From: Planctomycetota bacterium
GTDB taxonomy: Bacteria; Planctomycetota; Phycisphaerae; UBA1845
Length of the DNA: 64,000 nucleotides
NCBI GenBank assembly: GCA_016200265.1
Contig: JACQFE010000033.1
Location: 1 to 64,000 of the forward strand
Reading direction: 5' to 3'
Position numbers and translations under genes: made by a program. This document shows positions 8,010-16,840 of the stretch, piece after piece (positions within the stretch are counted from its first letter, which is position 1; the number at the start of each line of letters is the position of its first letter). The notes under the pieces were generated by a model, which saw nothing but the letters and a program-made list of their open reading frames with translations, made no database searches and was not told where the DNA came from.

Positions 8010-9548
8010 ATGAGAAACCAACGAATCCGTCTGCTGATTTCTTTCTTCTTGATACCTTGTGGTCTCGCTCTCGCCGCGCCGCTCGATCCGAAAAATCCGC
8101 CGATGGGCCGATTCAGCGACGATTGGGCCGAACTCTACATGTCCGGCGGAAAAGTCGGCTACGCTCACACGACGATGACACGGGAGGGTGATTCCATCGT
8201 CTGCGCGTCCAAATTCTCCATGACTCTTGGCCGCGTCGATAGTCCCGTCAAAATCGAAATGACGCAGAGCACAACCGAATCGCTCGAGGGCGCGCCGATC
8301 ACCTTTGGCAACGAGATGAACGCCTCAATCATGAAGACCGTGATGCGCGGCGACTTCAAGGACGGAAAAGTCAACATCGTCAATTCGCAGTACGGCATGG
8401 AGCAGACCCAGACCTTTGATTATCCCAGAGGGGCGGTGATGACCTGGGGATCGCTTCGCGAAAATCTCATTCGCGGGTTGAAACCAGGGACGAAGTACAC
8501 CTTGCAAACGTATGCACCGGAACTTCGCTACGATGCGGCCATTCCGGCGGCCTATGAAATCGGCAACTGGGAGAAGCTCCCGGAAAAAGTCGCGAAAGCG
8601 TCAGGCGCGGGGCGCGGCCAAAAAGTCACCGTGAAAATGGAAGCGCCGATGGGCTCGCTGGAGATGGTGAGCTGGGTCGATGCCGACGGAGATCCGCTTT
8701 TTTCGAAACTTCCCATGCCCGGCCTCGGCGACCTCGAAGTCGTGCGAAGTACACAGGCGGCGGCGATGGCCGACTTTGTCGCCCCCGAATTTTTCATGAA
8801 GAGCACGATCAAGTCGCCGCGCAAGCTCGATCGCGCCAAGATCGAATCCATCACCTACCGCCTCAAGGCCGCCGGAGATGCGCTGAATGATCTACCCGAA
8901 ACAGATATGCAGCACGTGGTCAAGAAAGGTGACGGTTTCGTTGACCTTCTTGTCACTCGCCAAAAGCACAGCAAAGAGCCGCAGGCGTCAGCCCATGCGA
9001 CACCGCTTTCGTCGGAACAATTGGCCGAATTCATCGAACCCAACTTGATGATCAACACCAAAGACCCCAAGCTCATTGAACTTGCCAAGGAGGCCGGCAA
9101 AGGCGAAAAAGATCCCTACAAGCTGGCCGACAATCTTCGCCGCTTCGTCACCGATTACGTCGAGAACAAAAGCCTGAACATCGGCTTCGCGACGGCCAGC
9201 GAAGTCGCTCGCACGAAGGAAGGCGATTGCAGTGAGCACGGCGTGCTGCTCGCGGCATTGGCGAGGCTCAACGGCCTGCCTTCGCGAGTGGCCGTCGGCA
9301 TCGCGTACGTGCCCTTCTTCGGCAATGCCGACGACATCTTCGGCTATCACATGTGGACGGAAGTTTACATCGATGGCAAGTGGATCGACATCGACGCCGC
9401 CCTTCGCGAGACGGATTGCAGCCCGGCCCGCATCGCCTTCGCCGTGTCCTCGCTTCGCAATGCAGGCGTGGCCGACATCAGCTTTCCGCTGATGAGCAAG
9501 CTCGGCGCGGTGGAGTTGGAGATTCTGGAAGTGAAACCTCGCGACTGA
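8010..9548 (+). CDS. Exported transglutaminase-like domain protein
   Basis: A 512-residue protein with an N-terminal signal peptide (MRNQRIRLLISFFLIPCGLA...LAA). The ATG at 8010 is chosen because AAGGAAG precedes it; an in-frame start 18 bases upstream lacks this. Residues 30-330 form a beta-rich region with no named domain. Residues about 385-475 are a transglutaminase-like (papain-fold) domain: Cys407 in GDCSEHGVLLAALAR, His447 in FGYHMWTEVY and Asp460 in KWIDIDAAL form the expected Cys-His-Asp triad. Such periplasmic proteins may act as proteases or peptide-modifying enzymes; the substrate is unknown. It stands alone between sdhB and a convergent gene. Confidence 0.85.
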   Translation: MRNQRIRLLISFFLIPCGLALAAPLDPKNPPMGRFSDDWAELYMSGGKVGYAHTTMTREGDSIVCASKFSMTLGRVDSPVKIEMTQSTTESLEGAPITFGNEMNASIMKTVMRGDFKDGKVNIVNSQYGMEQTQTFDYPRGAVMTWGSLRENLIRGLKPGTKYTLQTYAPELRYDAAIPAAYEIGNWEKLPEKVAKASGAGRGQKVTVKMEAPMGSLEMVSWVDADGDPLFSKLPMPGLGDLEVVRSTQAAAMADFVAPEFFMKSTIKSPRKLDRAKIESITYRLKAAGDALNDLPETDMQHVVKKGDGFVDLLVTRQKHSKEPQASAHATPLSSEQLAEFIEPNLMINTKDPKLIELAKEAGKGEKDPYKLADNLRRFVTDYVENKSLNIGFATASEVARTKEGDCSEHGVLLAALARLNGLPSRVAVGIAYVPFFGNADDIFGYHMWTEVYIDGKWIDIDAALRETDCSPARIAFAVSSLRNAGVADISFPLMSKLGAVELEILEVKPRD

Positions 9549-9554
9549 AGCAGC

Positions 9555-10613
9555 TCAGATCCCCATCGCACCGGACAGGGCACGCCCCCGAAACACCGTC
9601 GAGAGCAACAGAATTGCTAATGTCGTCGCCCAGGGAAAAATCAATCCGTAAAGGACGACAATGCGCACCGCCTGACTGCGCGATTGAATCAGTTGACGCG
9701 TGTAATCGCTTCGCACCGCCCCGATCCAGCGAATGGCGGAAAGAACTGCCATGCACGCATAGGCGGCGAAAAAGAATGTTCCCTCGTTGCTTCGCCACTG
9801 CCCTTTGAGCGAATCCGTCGTTCGCACCGCGTAGATCACCACGACCATTGCGATGGCCAGCGCCGAATTGTAGATCAACTGATGGCTTTCGAGATTGGCG
9901 GCCGCGACGATCGTCCGCTTCGGTCGCGCGAACGACGGCAGCGACTTTCGAATCTGCGTGTAAAGCCCCACAGTCGCCGGATACGCCCAGATCAGCAAGA
10001 CGGCGATGGACATGTTCGGCGCGAAAGAATAAAGCAAATCCGCACGAGGAAAAAAAGTCAGTGCACGGGATTCGGTGAACTTGAAGCGTAGTCCCTTCTC
10101 GCGGAGTTCCTTGAGTTTCTCCCAGGTCTTGTCGTTGTCGCCCCCGATGCTGATTCCGTCGCGCGAGAAGCTGGTGACGTAGATGGTTTCCGCCACGTCG
10201 ATGGGATTTCTCTCAGCGGAGTTGGGATCATACGCAGTCCAATGGCAAGTTGTCTTGACCTTGAACAGATCGACTGCCAGACATCCTATGCACAATATCC
10301 CCGCCGCGAGCATCGCGTTGCGCGCGACCTCCTTCCACGACCGTCGCACATCGCCCGGTCGGTCGAGCGACCACCACCAGCCCGGCGGGCGTTTTTTGAA
10401 CGGCAGAAAGAACCCGGAGAAAAACCATTTGCCGGAATCGACCAGTCTCCAGACTTCTTCACGGTAGCCTTGCGGAACATTGAGTAATCCGCATTCCGGA
10501 CATCGCGGCTCATCGCCCAGGCCGCGAAGATCGTATCCGCAGCCCAGACAAGGCCGAGCATCGGCAGGTGCCGCAACAATCGCGTCGGGCGTGATGGACA
10601 TGAACATCATCAT
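9555..10613 (-). CDS. Zinc-ribbon membrane protein (planctomycete type)
   Basis: About 352 residues. Near the N-terminus the pair CLGCGYDLRGL...CPECG forms a CxxC/CxxC zinc ribbon, a hallmark of a large planctomycete family of unknown function. Hydrophobic helices follow at about residues 95-115, 195-220, 250-275 and 310-345, so the ribbon faces one side of the membrane and is probably cytoplasmic. The start is ambiguous: upstream codons reading PVARAPGSD come from dispersed repeat F5 (10614-10641), so one of the clustered Met codons at 10613-10601 is preferred. A second member of this family is at 59894-60865. It converges with the transglutaminase-like gene (6-base gap). Confidence 0.7.
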   Translation of the reverse strand: MMMFMSITPDAIVAAPADARPCLGCGYDLRGLGDEPRCPECGLLNVPQGYREEVWRLVDSGKWFFSGFFLPFKKRPPGWWWSLDRPGDVRRSWKEVARNAMLAAGILCIGCLAVDLFKVKTTCHWTAYDPNSAERNPIDVAETIYVTSFSRDGISIGGDNDKTWEKLKELREKGLRFKFTESRALTFFPRADLLYSFAPNMSIAVLLIWAYPATVGLYTQIRKSLPSFARPKRTIVAAANLESHQLIYNSALAIAMVVVIYAVRTTDSLKGQWRSNEGTFFFAAYACMAVLSAIRWIGAVRSDYTRQLIQSRSQAVRIVVLYGLIFPWATTLAILLLSTVFRGRALSGAMGI

Positions 10614-10641
10614 ATCCGAACCCGGAGCGCGAGCGACGGGC
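10614..10641. repeat. Dispersed repeat F5, copy 1
   Basis: Reads ATCCGAACCCGGAGCGCGAG then CGACGGGC. Reverse-complement or direct copies are at 58249-58276 and 63565-63592, and a diverged double copy lies at 57491-57557. Here it abuts the start of the zinc-ribbon protein gene. Just beyond it, at about 10669-10690, is the palindrome GCGCAAAGATCCTCTTTGCG, which also accompanies F5 at 58275. Confidence 0.8.
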
Positions 10642-10727
10642 ACGTGAAAAGTCGAAACGTCGAAACCGGGGAGCGCAAAGATCCTCTTTGCGCCCTCATC
10701 AGAGCCCGGAGCGTAAGCGCGAAGGGC

Positions 10728-10797
10728 GTCATTCTGAGCGCAGCGAAGAATCTCGTAGTTCCTCGCAACACAGATCCTTCGCTTCGCTCAGGATGAC
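10728..10797. repeat. Dispersed inverted repeat F1, copy 3
   Basis: The clearest copy: GTCATTCTGAGCGCAGCGAA at one end and TTCGCTTCGCTCAGGATGAC at the other, inverted complements around a short centre. It fills the gap upstream of the zinc-ribbon protein gene and downstream of the lipoprotein gene. Confidence 0.9.
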
Positions 10798-10834
10798 GAT
10801 CAACATACCGCTTTCGGCGGTGGCCTGAGGTTCC

Positions 10835-11386
10835 TTACGCTCCGTACTTCGGCACGCGGAGGATCTTGGTGGCCGAGCGGGTCACGTTGCCGTGTGGGTC
10901 TTCGAATTGGGTGATGATTTCAATGTCGTGGCCGGGGATTTCCTTGTCGCCCCAGCGGAGTTCAAGGTGGTAGCCATCGCCGAGGATGCTGCTGTGCAAC
11001 TGTCTAAATTCACTTGTGGGGTAATGCCAATCACTGACCAACGTGCGTTTCGCATTGTCGCGTCGCTCGGCGGAATCGATGCGGTACATCTCCACGTGAA
11101 ACGTGCCTTCGCGATAGGCCCCGCGGCCTGTGCCCGGGTCGAGATACACACGATATTGAATGCCCTCAGGGTCCGGATCTCCGGCGGAGTCGAGGTTCAG
11201 CCAGCACTTGGCCTCATAGAGGCAGAATACTGAAACGTTTTCTCGCTTGGCGTTTCGCTTGGAGTGGAACAAAGAGTGTTCACCTCCATTCCTGCATCCG
11301 CCGAGCGAGGCAATGGCAAGAAGAACTCCAAATCGCCGCAGGAACTTGGCGGCCGGAAAATTGGAATAACTACGAGTTGGTTTCAT
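10835..11386 (-). CDS. Lipoprotein of unknown function
   Basis: A 183-residue exported protein. The ATG at 11386 follows CAGGAAA at a workable distance, and the leader FLRRFGVLLAIASLGGC ends in a good lipobox (LGGC). The mature part contains FCLYEAKCWLNLDSAGDPDP, then beta-rich sequence with YRVYLDPGTGRGAYREGTF and ends in KILRVPKYGA. The pattern suggests an immunoglobulin-like or other beta-sandwich fold, but no family is recognised. Related proteins in planctomycetes often form part of the envelope. It has no clear operon partner, being flanked by repeat F1 downstream and by the 3' end of the secretin gene, behind repeat F3, upstream. Confidence 0.65.
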   Translation of the reverse strand: MKPTRSYSNFPAAKFLRRFGVLLAIASLGGCRNGGEHSLFHSKRNAKRENVSVFCLYEAKCWLNLDSAGDPDPEGIQYRVYLDPGTGRGAYREGTFHVEMYRIDSAERRDNAKRTLVSDWHYPTSEFRQLHSSILGDGYHLELRWGDKEIPGHDIEIITQFEDPHGNVTRSATKILRVPKYGA

Positions 11387-11571
11387 TATTGATTTTCCTG
11401 AGATCGTTTTTCCACCGGCACTCACGATTGATCCGAGCGCCGGTCAACATGGCTATTCGGCGTGTTCGAACGTTTGGCACTCTGACAGAAATTCGCGATC
11501 GATCATCGCCGCCGAAGCGCGTCCACGATCATTTCGCACAACGGTTAAGTGTATCGCGGTAACCCCCTTCA

Positions 11572-11596
11572 ACCCCCCTTTGTAAGGGGGGAGGCA
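11572..11596. repeat. Palindromic repeat F3, copy 2
   Basis: ACCCCCCTTTGTAAGGGGGG then AGGCA, matching the copy at 1386-1420. It lies 32 bases beyond the stop codon of the secretin gene on the minus strand, so as RNA its hairpin could act in transcription termination for the secretion cluster, though no U-tract follows. Confidence 0.7.
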
Positions 11597-11628
11597 TGAC
11601 GCGCCGCTACAATCAATCGACAGACACC

Positions 11629-14600
11629 TTAACGGTCACCCTCTTCGGTTCGCGCGATCCGCGGGCCATAGGTATGTTCGGCCTCGGCGGTCGGCGATGA
11701 ATGATCGCTCTGCGGTCGAGGAAGAGGCGGACCATAGCTCTTGGGCTTCGGGCCGAATTGATCGTTTTCATTCTTCAGCGCCGGAATCGCCGGACCCGCG
11801 GAAGGCGAAGTCGGTGATTGAGTGCTGCTGATTGGGTGAACCGGCTCCGGGCCGAGTGTGTCGCACTGTTTCGGGGTAATTCGCAAGCCGGCCATCAATG
11901 GATTCTGCTTGAGCGAGTCGGAAAGCTCGATGCGATCGCGCTCATTCACCGATTCACGATGGAGATCCTGATCGGTCCGCAGAATGTCGGCCGTCAAGAT
12001 CACCAGCAATTCAGCCCGCTCTTCACGCACGGAATGCTGCCTGAATAGCGGCCCCAGGAGAGGAAGATCACCCAGTATCGGAACCTTATTCTCCGTGTCG
12101 CTGTTGCGCGTGGAAATCAAGCCGCCGACCACGATTGTCTCTCCGTCACGCACGGTGATGTTCGTTGCCACCTCTCGCTTCTGAAACACCGGGGACGACA
12201 CGCCTTCCGTCAGTTGGAGCGTTTCACCGCTGATGTTGGAGATCTCCTGCTTCAACTCGATGGTCACGTAGCCGTCGGGGCTGATGCGCGGAGTCGCGGT
12301 GAGAATGATGCCCACGTCCTGATGGCCGATCGTGGATTGCGTCTGTCCTGTGTCCGCAAGTCTGGCCGATTCGACGATCGGAACCTGGTCGGCAATGGTG
12401 ATTTTTCCTTCATCTCCGTTGCGGACAAGCAGAATCGGCCGGGACATAATCTCCAGCCGGCTGTCCTGTTGCAGGGCATGGAAAAGGAAGCTGAAATCCT
12501 CGCCGGTGACGGTGAAATTCAAACCCAAACCAGAACCCGCGGCGCCGAGATTCGTTCCGCCAACCCAGTCGAAACCGGAACCCTGTACGACACCGTTGGG
12601 ACCAACGACGGCTGAGTCAGTAAAATTCAAATCTTGTCCCGCGATCTCGACACCGAGATCTACTTGATCGGTCATGGTGACCGCGGCGACCACGACCGAA
12701 AGCATGACCTGCGGCTCGGGTCGATCAAGCGATTGGATCAAGTCCATCGTGCGCTGATATTGCCGAGCGCTGGTGCCGACCACGAGATTGCTGCTTCCTT
12801 TTTCCTCGCTGCCGACGGCCTCGACGGACACCTGACGCTCCTGGCGACGAATTTTCGCCTCCTGATCGTCGCCCGTGCCGAGCACATCGATTTCCTGCTT
12901 AATGAAGCTTTGCACGGCTTTCGCGATATCAGACGCCTTGCGGTATTTGGTAGGAACGACTTCGGCAATTCGCTCCTCACGGGCCTGCGAGTCGAGATAT
13001 TTCACCAAATCTTCAACCATGCCGAGGTACACCGGCGCTCCAGCGACGATCAGCGTGTTCGTCCGCGTGTCCGCCGCGAAGCGAAGCTCCTGACCTACGC
13101 TCGCCAATTCGGCCTCATTCATGCCGCCGCCGAACACAAGCTGAGTCTGTGTCTTGCCCTCGCCCTTGGACTTGGGGTTGAAAATTTCCGTCAGCTGATC
13201 GACCATCGTCTTGGCGTCGCTGTTGACCAGCGGGAACAGGCGCACCTCGGACGTCACCGGGCGAATGTGGTCGAAGTCCTTAATCATGGAGACGAGCATG
13301 GACATGCTGTCCGCCGGGGCCATGACCATCAGAGAATTCGTTCGCGCGTCGGGCGTGATCTTGATATCCTGACGGAGCAGCTTGCGAATGACTTCTTCGC
13401 CCCCCGGAGTTTTCTCAAGGAATGACACGATGACGGCGTTTTCCGCGCTCGCACCGCCGCCCGCCCCGCCGGTGTCGCTGAGCAGCGTGTCTTTCAGCAG
13501 CTTGGCGAAATCCTCGGCCAGCGCCTGCTTGAGCTGAATGACGCGGACCATCATCTCCTGCGTCGGCGTGGTGGTGTCGAGCTTGTTGATGACTTCGCCA
13601 ACGTTGGCCATCTGCGATGGCGCCGCCCAGACGATGATGGAGTTCGATCGTTCATCGGGTTCCGTGGCGATCACGTCGGCCCGACCTGAAGCGCCCTCGC
13701 CCTGCGACTTGAAAAGGGTGGAGAGCTTTTCCGCGACGGTCTTGGCCTTGGCCATTTTCAATGGAAATATCTCGAACTGCCGGGCCAAGCTCGACGGCTT
13801 GTCGAGCATGTCGATCAAATTGCGAATGATCTCCTGGTCATCGCGCGACGCGCCAACGACGACGCTGTTCGACGACTCCTCCGCCTGAACCACAACCGGC
13901 GTTTTGTTCGCGGTCGAGTCGCCCTTCGAGCGGGAATCAAACAACTTCTGCATTCTCTGGGCCAACTGCGCCGCCGACGCATTGTGCAGCGAATAGACTT
14001 TGAAGATCGACGTCAGCGGCCCGGGCTCGACATCCAATCGCTTGATGAATTGCGTGACTTTTTCCATGGCGTCGCGTGAGCCGGCCACGACCAGGGCGTT
14101 GCTACGCACATCGGCGATGACCGTGGGCGCTTTGAAGGTTTCCGATTGAGCCGCAAGCCCCGTGAACAGATCCTTCAGCATCTGTGTAAGAACCGATGCG
14201 TCCGCGAATTCCAACTTGAAGAGCTGCGAATCTTCCATCATCGGCTGGGCCTCGAGGCTCGTCACGAGATTGCTGATCTCGTCCATGTCTTCGTGGCTGG
14301 CCGCGACAATGAGCGAATTGCTCCGATCGTCGGAAACGACGATGGGCAGGTCCTCCAGAATCTTCGCTTCCTTGCGCAGCTCGGACTTTCTCTTCCAAAG
14401 ATCGGTGATCTTGGTTTTCATGTCCTTGGACGTCAGCCGCACAAGCGGAATGATGCGAATTTGATCGAACAACTTCGCGGGCTTCTGATCCAATTGACGA
14501 ATGATGTCGGTGATCTCCGTGACGTTCTCTTGCGACGCCGCGAGTACGAGCGAGTTCGTTCGGATGTCGGTGCTGAGGAAGATTCGCTCGCGCTCAATGG

Positions 14601-16533
14601 CGGCCTTGCCCGAGCTAGTGCCTTCCAGCGACTTGATTCTCGCGTCAAAGAGGCCCGTGATGGTCTTACCCATCTGCGTAGCGTCGGAGTAATCCATGTG
14701 AATCAGCCGCAGCGGGAATTTCAGCGACGTCGCGGGGCGATCGAGGTCATTGACTACGGATTCGACGAGGCTCAACTGGTCGGGTCGGCCGGAGACGACA
14801 AGTGTATTGGTGCGCAGGTCCGTGGTCAGACCGATGTTGTAGACGATGGCCTTACCGGGATCTTCCGTGGGCACGCCGCCCTTGCCGCCGCCGCCTGGAT
14901 CTTCCGGCAACTTCTTGCCTTGATCGAACATCTCTTTGAGGGCTTTGGAGAGCGTCTCCGCGTCCGCGAACCGGAGCGGGAATAGCTTGACCTTGAAATC
15001 CGGCGCGAGCGGCACGCCGTCGAGCAGACGAATCAACTCGCCGATGGGTATTACGTTTTCTTCCGGTGTGGCCACAATCAGGCTGTTCGTGCCCTTGTCG
15101 GGGATAATCTTGATCGCCTTTTGCACATCGATGGGCGGGAAATCAGTGATTTTTCCGTCAGCACTGGCCCTGCTGATGACGAGCCGTGAAAGAGCTTCTT
15201 GCGTCGAGTCGCGGTCGCCGGCCTTGGCTTGGGCACTGCTGGTGATCAAGTCGGTAATGACTTTGGCGAGATCGGCCGCAATCGAATGAAGCAGCGGAAA
15301 AACAGTCAGCTTTTGCTCGCTCCAGCTCTTGTTCGGCGGGACGTCGAGCTGATCGATGAGATCCTGGATCGTGGGGCGTTCGGTCTCTCGCGCGGTGACC
15401 GTAATCGTATTGCTGATGTTATTGGGAATGAATTGCAACCTGCTTTGCTGCTTCTTGTCGGTCTGTGCCTGACGAATCTGGTTGACGACTTTTTCCAATT
15501 CCTTCGATACGTCACTTGCCTTGCGGTGCTTGATTTCAAATTGCATCATCTCGATCTTGCCGAGTGGATCGGGAATGGCGTCAACTTTCTGGATCACGTC
15601 GAGCACGATGTCCATATCCTCTGGCCGCGCGGAGATGAGCAAGATATTCGAAGACAATGCACTAATTTTGGGCTTTTGCTCCTGAGTCTCATTGGCTCTG
15701 TGCAACGCTGTTTGAAGGTTTGATTCGACCGTTCTGGCGATGTCATTTGCGTCGCGCTCATTGACTGTGACCACCTGAACGAGGTTTCTTTCGCCTCCTT
15801 TGGTTCGATCGAGGCCGCGAAGGATGACTTCGATCGCCTTGACTGCATCTTCAGGTCCCTGAAGAACGATCTGATTCCCAATGACGTCCACCGTCACATC
15901 CGCGCCCGCGAGACGAGCAAGAATGGCCGGATCAATCTGCTTGATCAATTCATCGATGGAAAGATTTCCCTGCGGTGCGTTCAGAGGAATTTGCGCCTGC
16001 CCCATCGGAACCTGGTTCGGCTGAGGAGCGGGTGCATTGGGCACTTGATTCGGTTGCGGTTGAACCGCAGTCGGAGAATCACTGCGAGGAGGATTCGGAC
16101 GACCTACCGCCCGATCCGGCGCTGCAACCGACGGCTGCGTCGGTTGCGCATTTTGCGGTGTCACTTGCGGCCTGTTCGATTGACGAGCGGCCGGCGTCGG
16201 TTGATTTTGAGCGGGAGCCGGTCGCTTGGGCCCTTGAGCAGGCTGTTGCTGCTCCATCGCAACACCTTCATTGCCTTGTACGAGCTGCGTATCTGACTTC
16301 AGCGTTGAAGGAATCACGGCCTGCCGAATGGAGGCTTCGTCTTCAAGCATCGCACGACGAACGACCTCTGCCGTCGGGATTCCGCTGGAGTCATCATTCG
16401 CGGAAAGCGCGTTCTCATTCTGACGAACGGCCTGCGCGAACGCCCCGATTCCAATCATCGAAAACGCAAACAGGCCGCTGAACAAAACAAAACGTCCTAT
16501 GCGCATTCTCGCGAACCGATTTGGTTTCGTCAT
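11629..16533 (-). CDS. gspD: Giant type II secretion secretin with about 12 N-domain repeats
   Basis: A 1,634-residue outer-membrane channel protein, more than twice the usual GspD length (about 650-700). The ATG at 16533 is preceded by AAGGA and gives a signal peptide ending GIGAFAQA. A P/Q/A-rich linker spans about residues 85-180. Next come about 12 copies of the secretin N-domain (NolW/KH-like), each with a strand like 'FPL', a helix with 'A..L...LF', then 'D.RTNSLIV.A....M..V..LI..LD'. Usual GspD has three. Residues about 1272-1523 form the secretin pore domain, including SRPILLVRNGDEGKITIADQ, VPIVESARL and the end segment VPILGDLPLLGPLFR. A 110-residue P/S-rich tail follows. It is the last gene of the secretion cluster. 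Confidence 0.9.
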   Translation of the reverse strand: MTKPNRFARMRIGRFVLFSGLFAFSMIGIGAFAQAVRQNENALSANDDSSGIPTAEVVRRAMLEDEASIRQAVIPSTLKSDTQLVQGNEGVAMEQQQPAQGPKRPAPAQNQPTPAARQSNRPQVTPQNAQPTQPSVAAPDRAVGRPNPPRSDSPTAVQPQPNQVPNAPAPQPNQVPMGQAQIPLNAPQGNLSIDELIKQIDPAILARLAGADVTVDVIGNQIVLQGPEDAVKAIEVILRGLDRTKGGERNLVQVVTVNERDANDIARTVESNLQTALHRANETQEQKPKISALSSNILLISARPEDMDIVLDVIQKVDAIPDPLGKIEMMQFEIKHRKASDVSKELEKVVNQIRQAQTDKKQQSRLQFIPNNISNTITVTARETERPTIQDLIDQLDVPPNKSWSEQKLTVFPLLHSIAADLAKVITDLITSSAQAKAGDRDSTQEALSRLVISRASADGKITDFPPIDVQKAIKIIPDKGTNSLIVATPEENVIPIGELIRLLDGVPLAPDFKVKLFPLRFADAETLSKALKEMFDQGKKLPEDPGGGGKGGVPTEDPGKAIVYNIGLTTDLRTNTLVVSGRPDQLSLVESVVNDLDRPATSLKFPLRLIHMDYSDATQMGKTITGLFDARIKSLEGTSSGKAAIERERIFLSTDIRTNSLVLAASQENVTEITDIIRQLDQKPAKLFDQIRIIPLVRLTSKDMKTKITDLWKRKSELRKEAKILEDLPIVVSDDRSNSLIVAASHEDMDEISNLVTSLEAQPMMEDSQLFKLEFADASVLTQMLKDLFTGLAAQSETFKAPTVIADVRSNALVVAGSRDAMEKVTQFIKRLDVEPGPLTSIFKVYSLHNASAAQLAQRMQKLFDSRSKGDSTANKTPVVVQAEESSNSVVVGASRDDQEIIRNLIDMLDKPSSLARQFEIFPLKMAKAKTVAEKLSTLFKSQGEGASGRADVIATEPDERSNSIIVWAAPSQMANVGEVINKLDTTTPTQEMMVRVIQLKQALAEDFAKLLKDTLLSDTGGAGGGASAENAVIVSFLEKTPGGEEVIRKLLRQDIKITPDARTNSLMVMAPADSMSMLVSMIKDFDHIRPVTSEVRLFPLVNSDAKTMVDQLTEIFNPKSKGEGKTQTQLVFGGGMNEAELASVGQELRFAADTRTNTLIVAGAPVYLGMVEDLVKYLDSQAREERIAEVVPTKYRKASDIAKAVQSFIKQEIDVLGTGDDQEAKIRRQERQVSVEAVGSEEKGSSNLVVGTSARQYQRTMDLIQSLDRPEPQVMLSVVVAAVTMTDQVDLGVEIAGQDLNFTDSAVVGPNGVVQGSGFDWVGGTNLGAAGSGLGLNFTVTGEDFSFLFHALQQDSRLEIMSRPILLVRNGDEGKITIADQVPIVESARLADTGQTQSTIGHQDVGIILTATPRISPDGYVTIELKQEISNISGETLQLTEGVSSPVFQKREVATNITVRDGETIVVGGLISTRNSDTENKVPILGDLPLLGPLFRQHSVREERAELLVILTADILRTDQDLHRESVNERDRIELSDSLKQNPLMAGLRITPKQCDTLGPEPVHPISSTQSPTSPSAGPAIPALKNENDQFGPKPKSYGPPLPRPQSDHSSPTAEAEHTYGPRIARTEEGDR

Positions 16534-16840
16534 GATCTTTGTCCTTCGCATGTCGAACAACGCGTACTTGTTTGCAATTACTTAACGAAAGAAAAAAGCA
16601 CGTCATGCTGAGCACAACGAAGCACCTCGTCGAGATTCTTCGCCTCTGCAAGGCAAGGCTTAGAATGACTGCGACAGCGCTTTACAACCTCAGAATGACG
16701 ACATCGCCACTGGCAATACTAGGATCGCGCGGCCAACCGACTATCCATATACACATCGTTTGAGGCCGCGCCGCTCAAATTCGCCAACGCCCCGAATTCA
16801 ACCCGATGTTCTTGGCAGCCGCAACTGCGATTGACGCCAA
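16534..16840. other. Spacer between the two giant secretion genes
   Basis: The gap between the N-domain giant and the secretin holds repeat F1 at 16602-16669 (GTCATGCTGAGCACAACGAA to TTAGAATGAC) and a loose partial second end at about 16689-16699. The 170 bases at the 16670-16840 end show nothing recognisable. The Shine-Dalgarno of the secretin gene lies next to 16533. Confidence 0.75.
16602..16669. repeat. Dispersed inverted repeat F1, copy 4
   Basis: A diverged F1 copy with both terminal GTCAT/ATGAC arms intact, lying inside the secretion cluster between the two largest genes. It is about 68 bases long, as in the other copies. Confidence 0.8.

Noticed and set aside
12634..13425. 263-codon plus-strand open frame opposite gspD
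   Set aside because: Antisense shadow, rich in His, Asp and Arg, with no domain.
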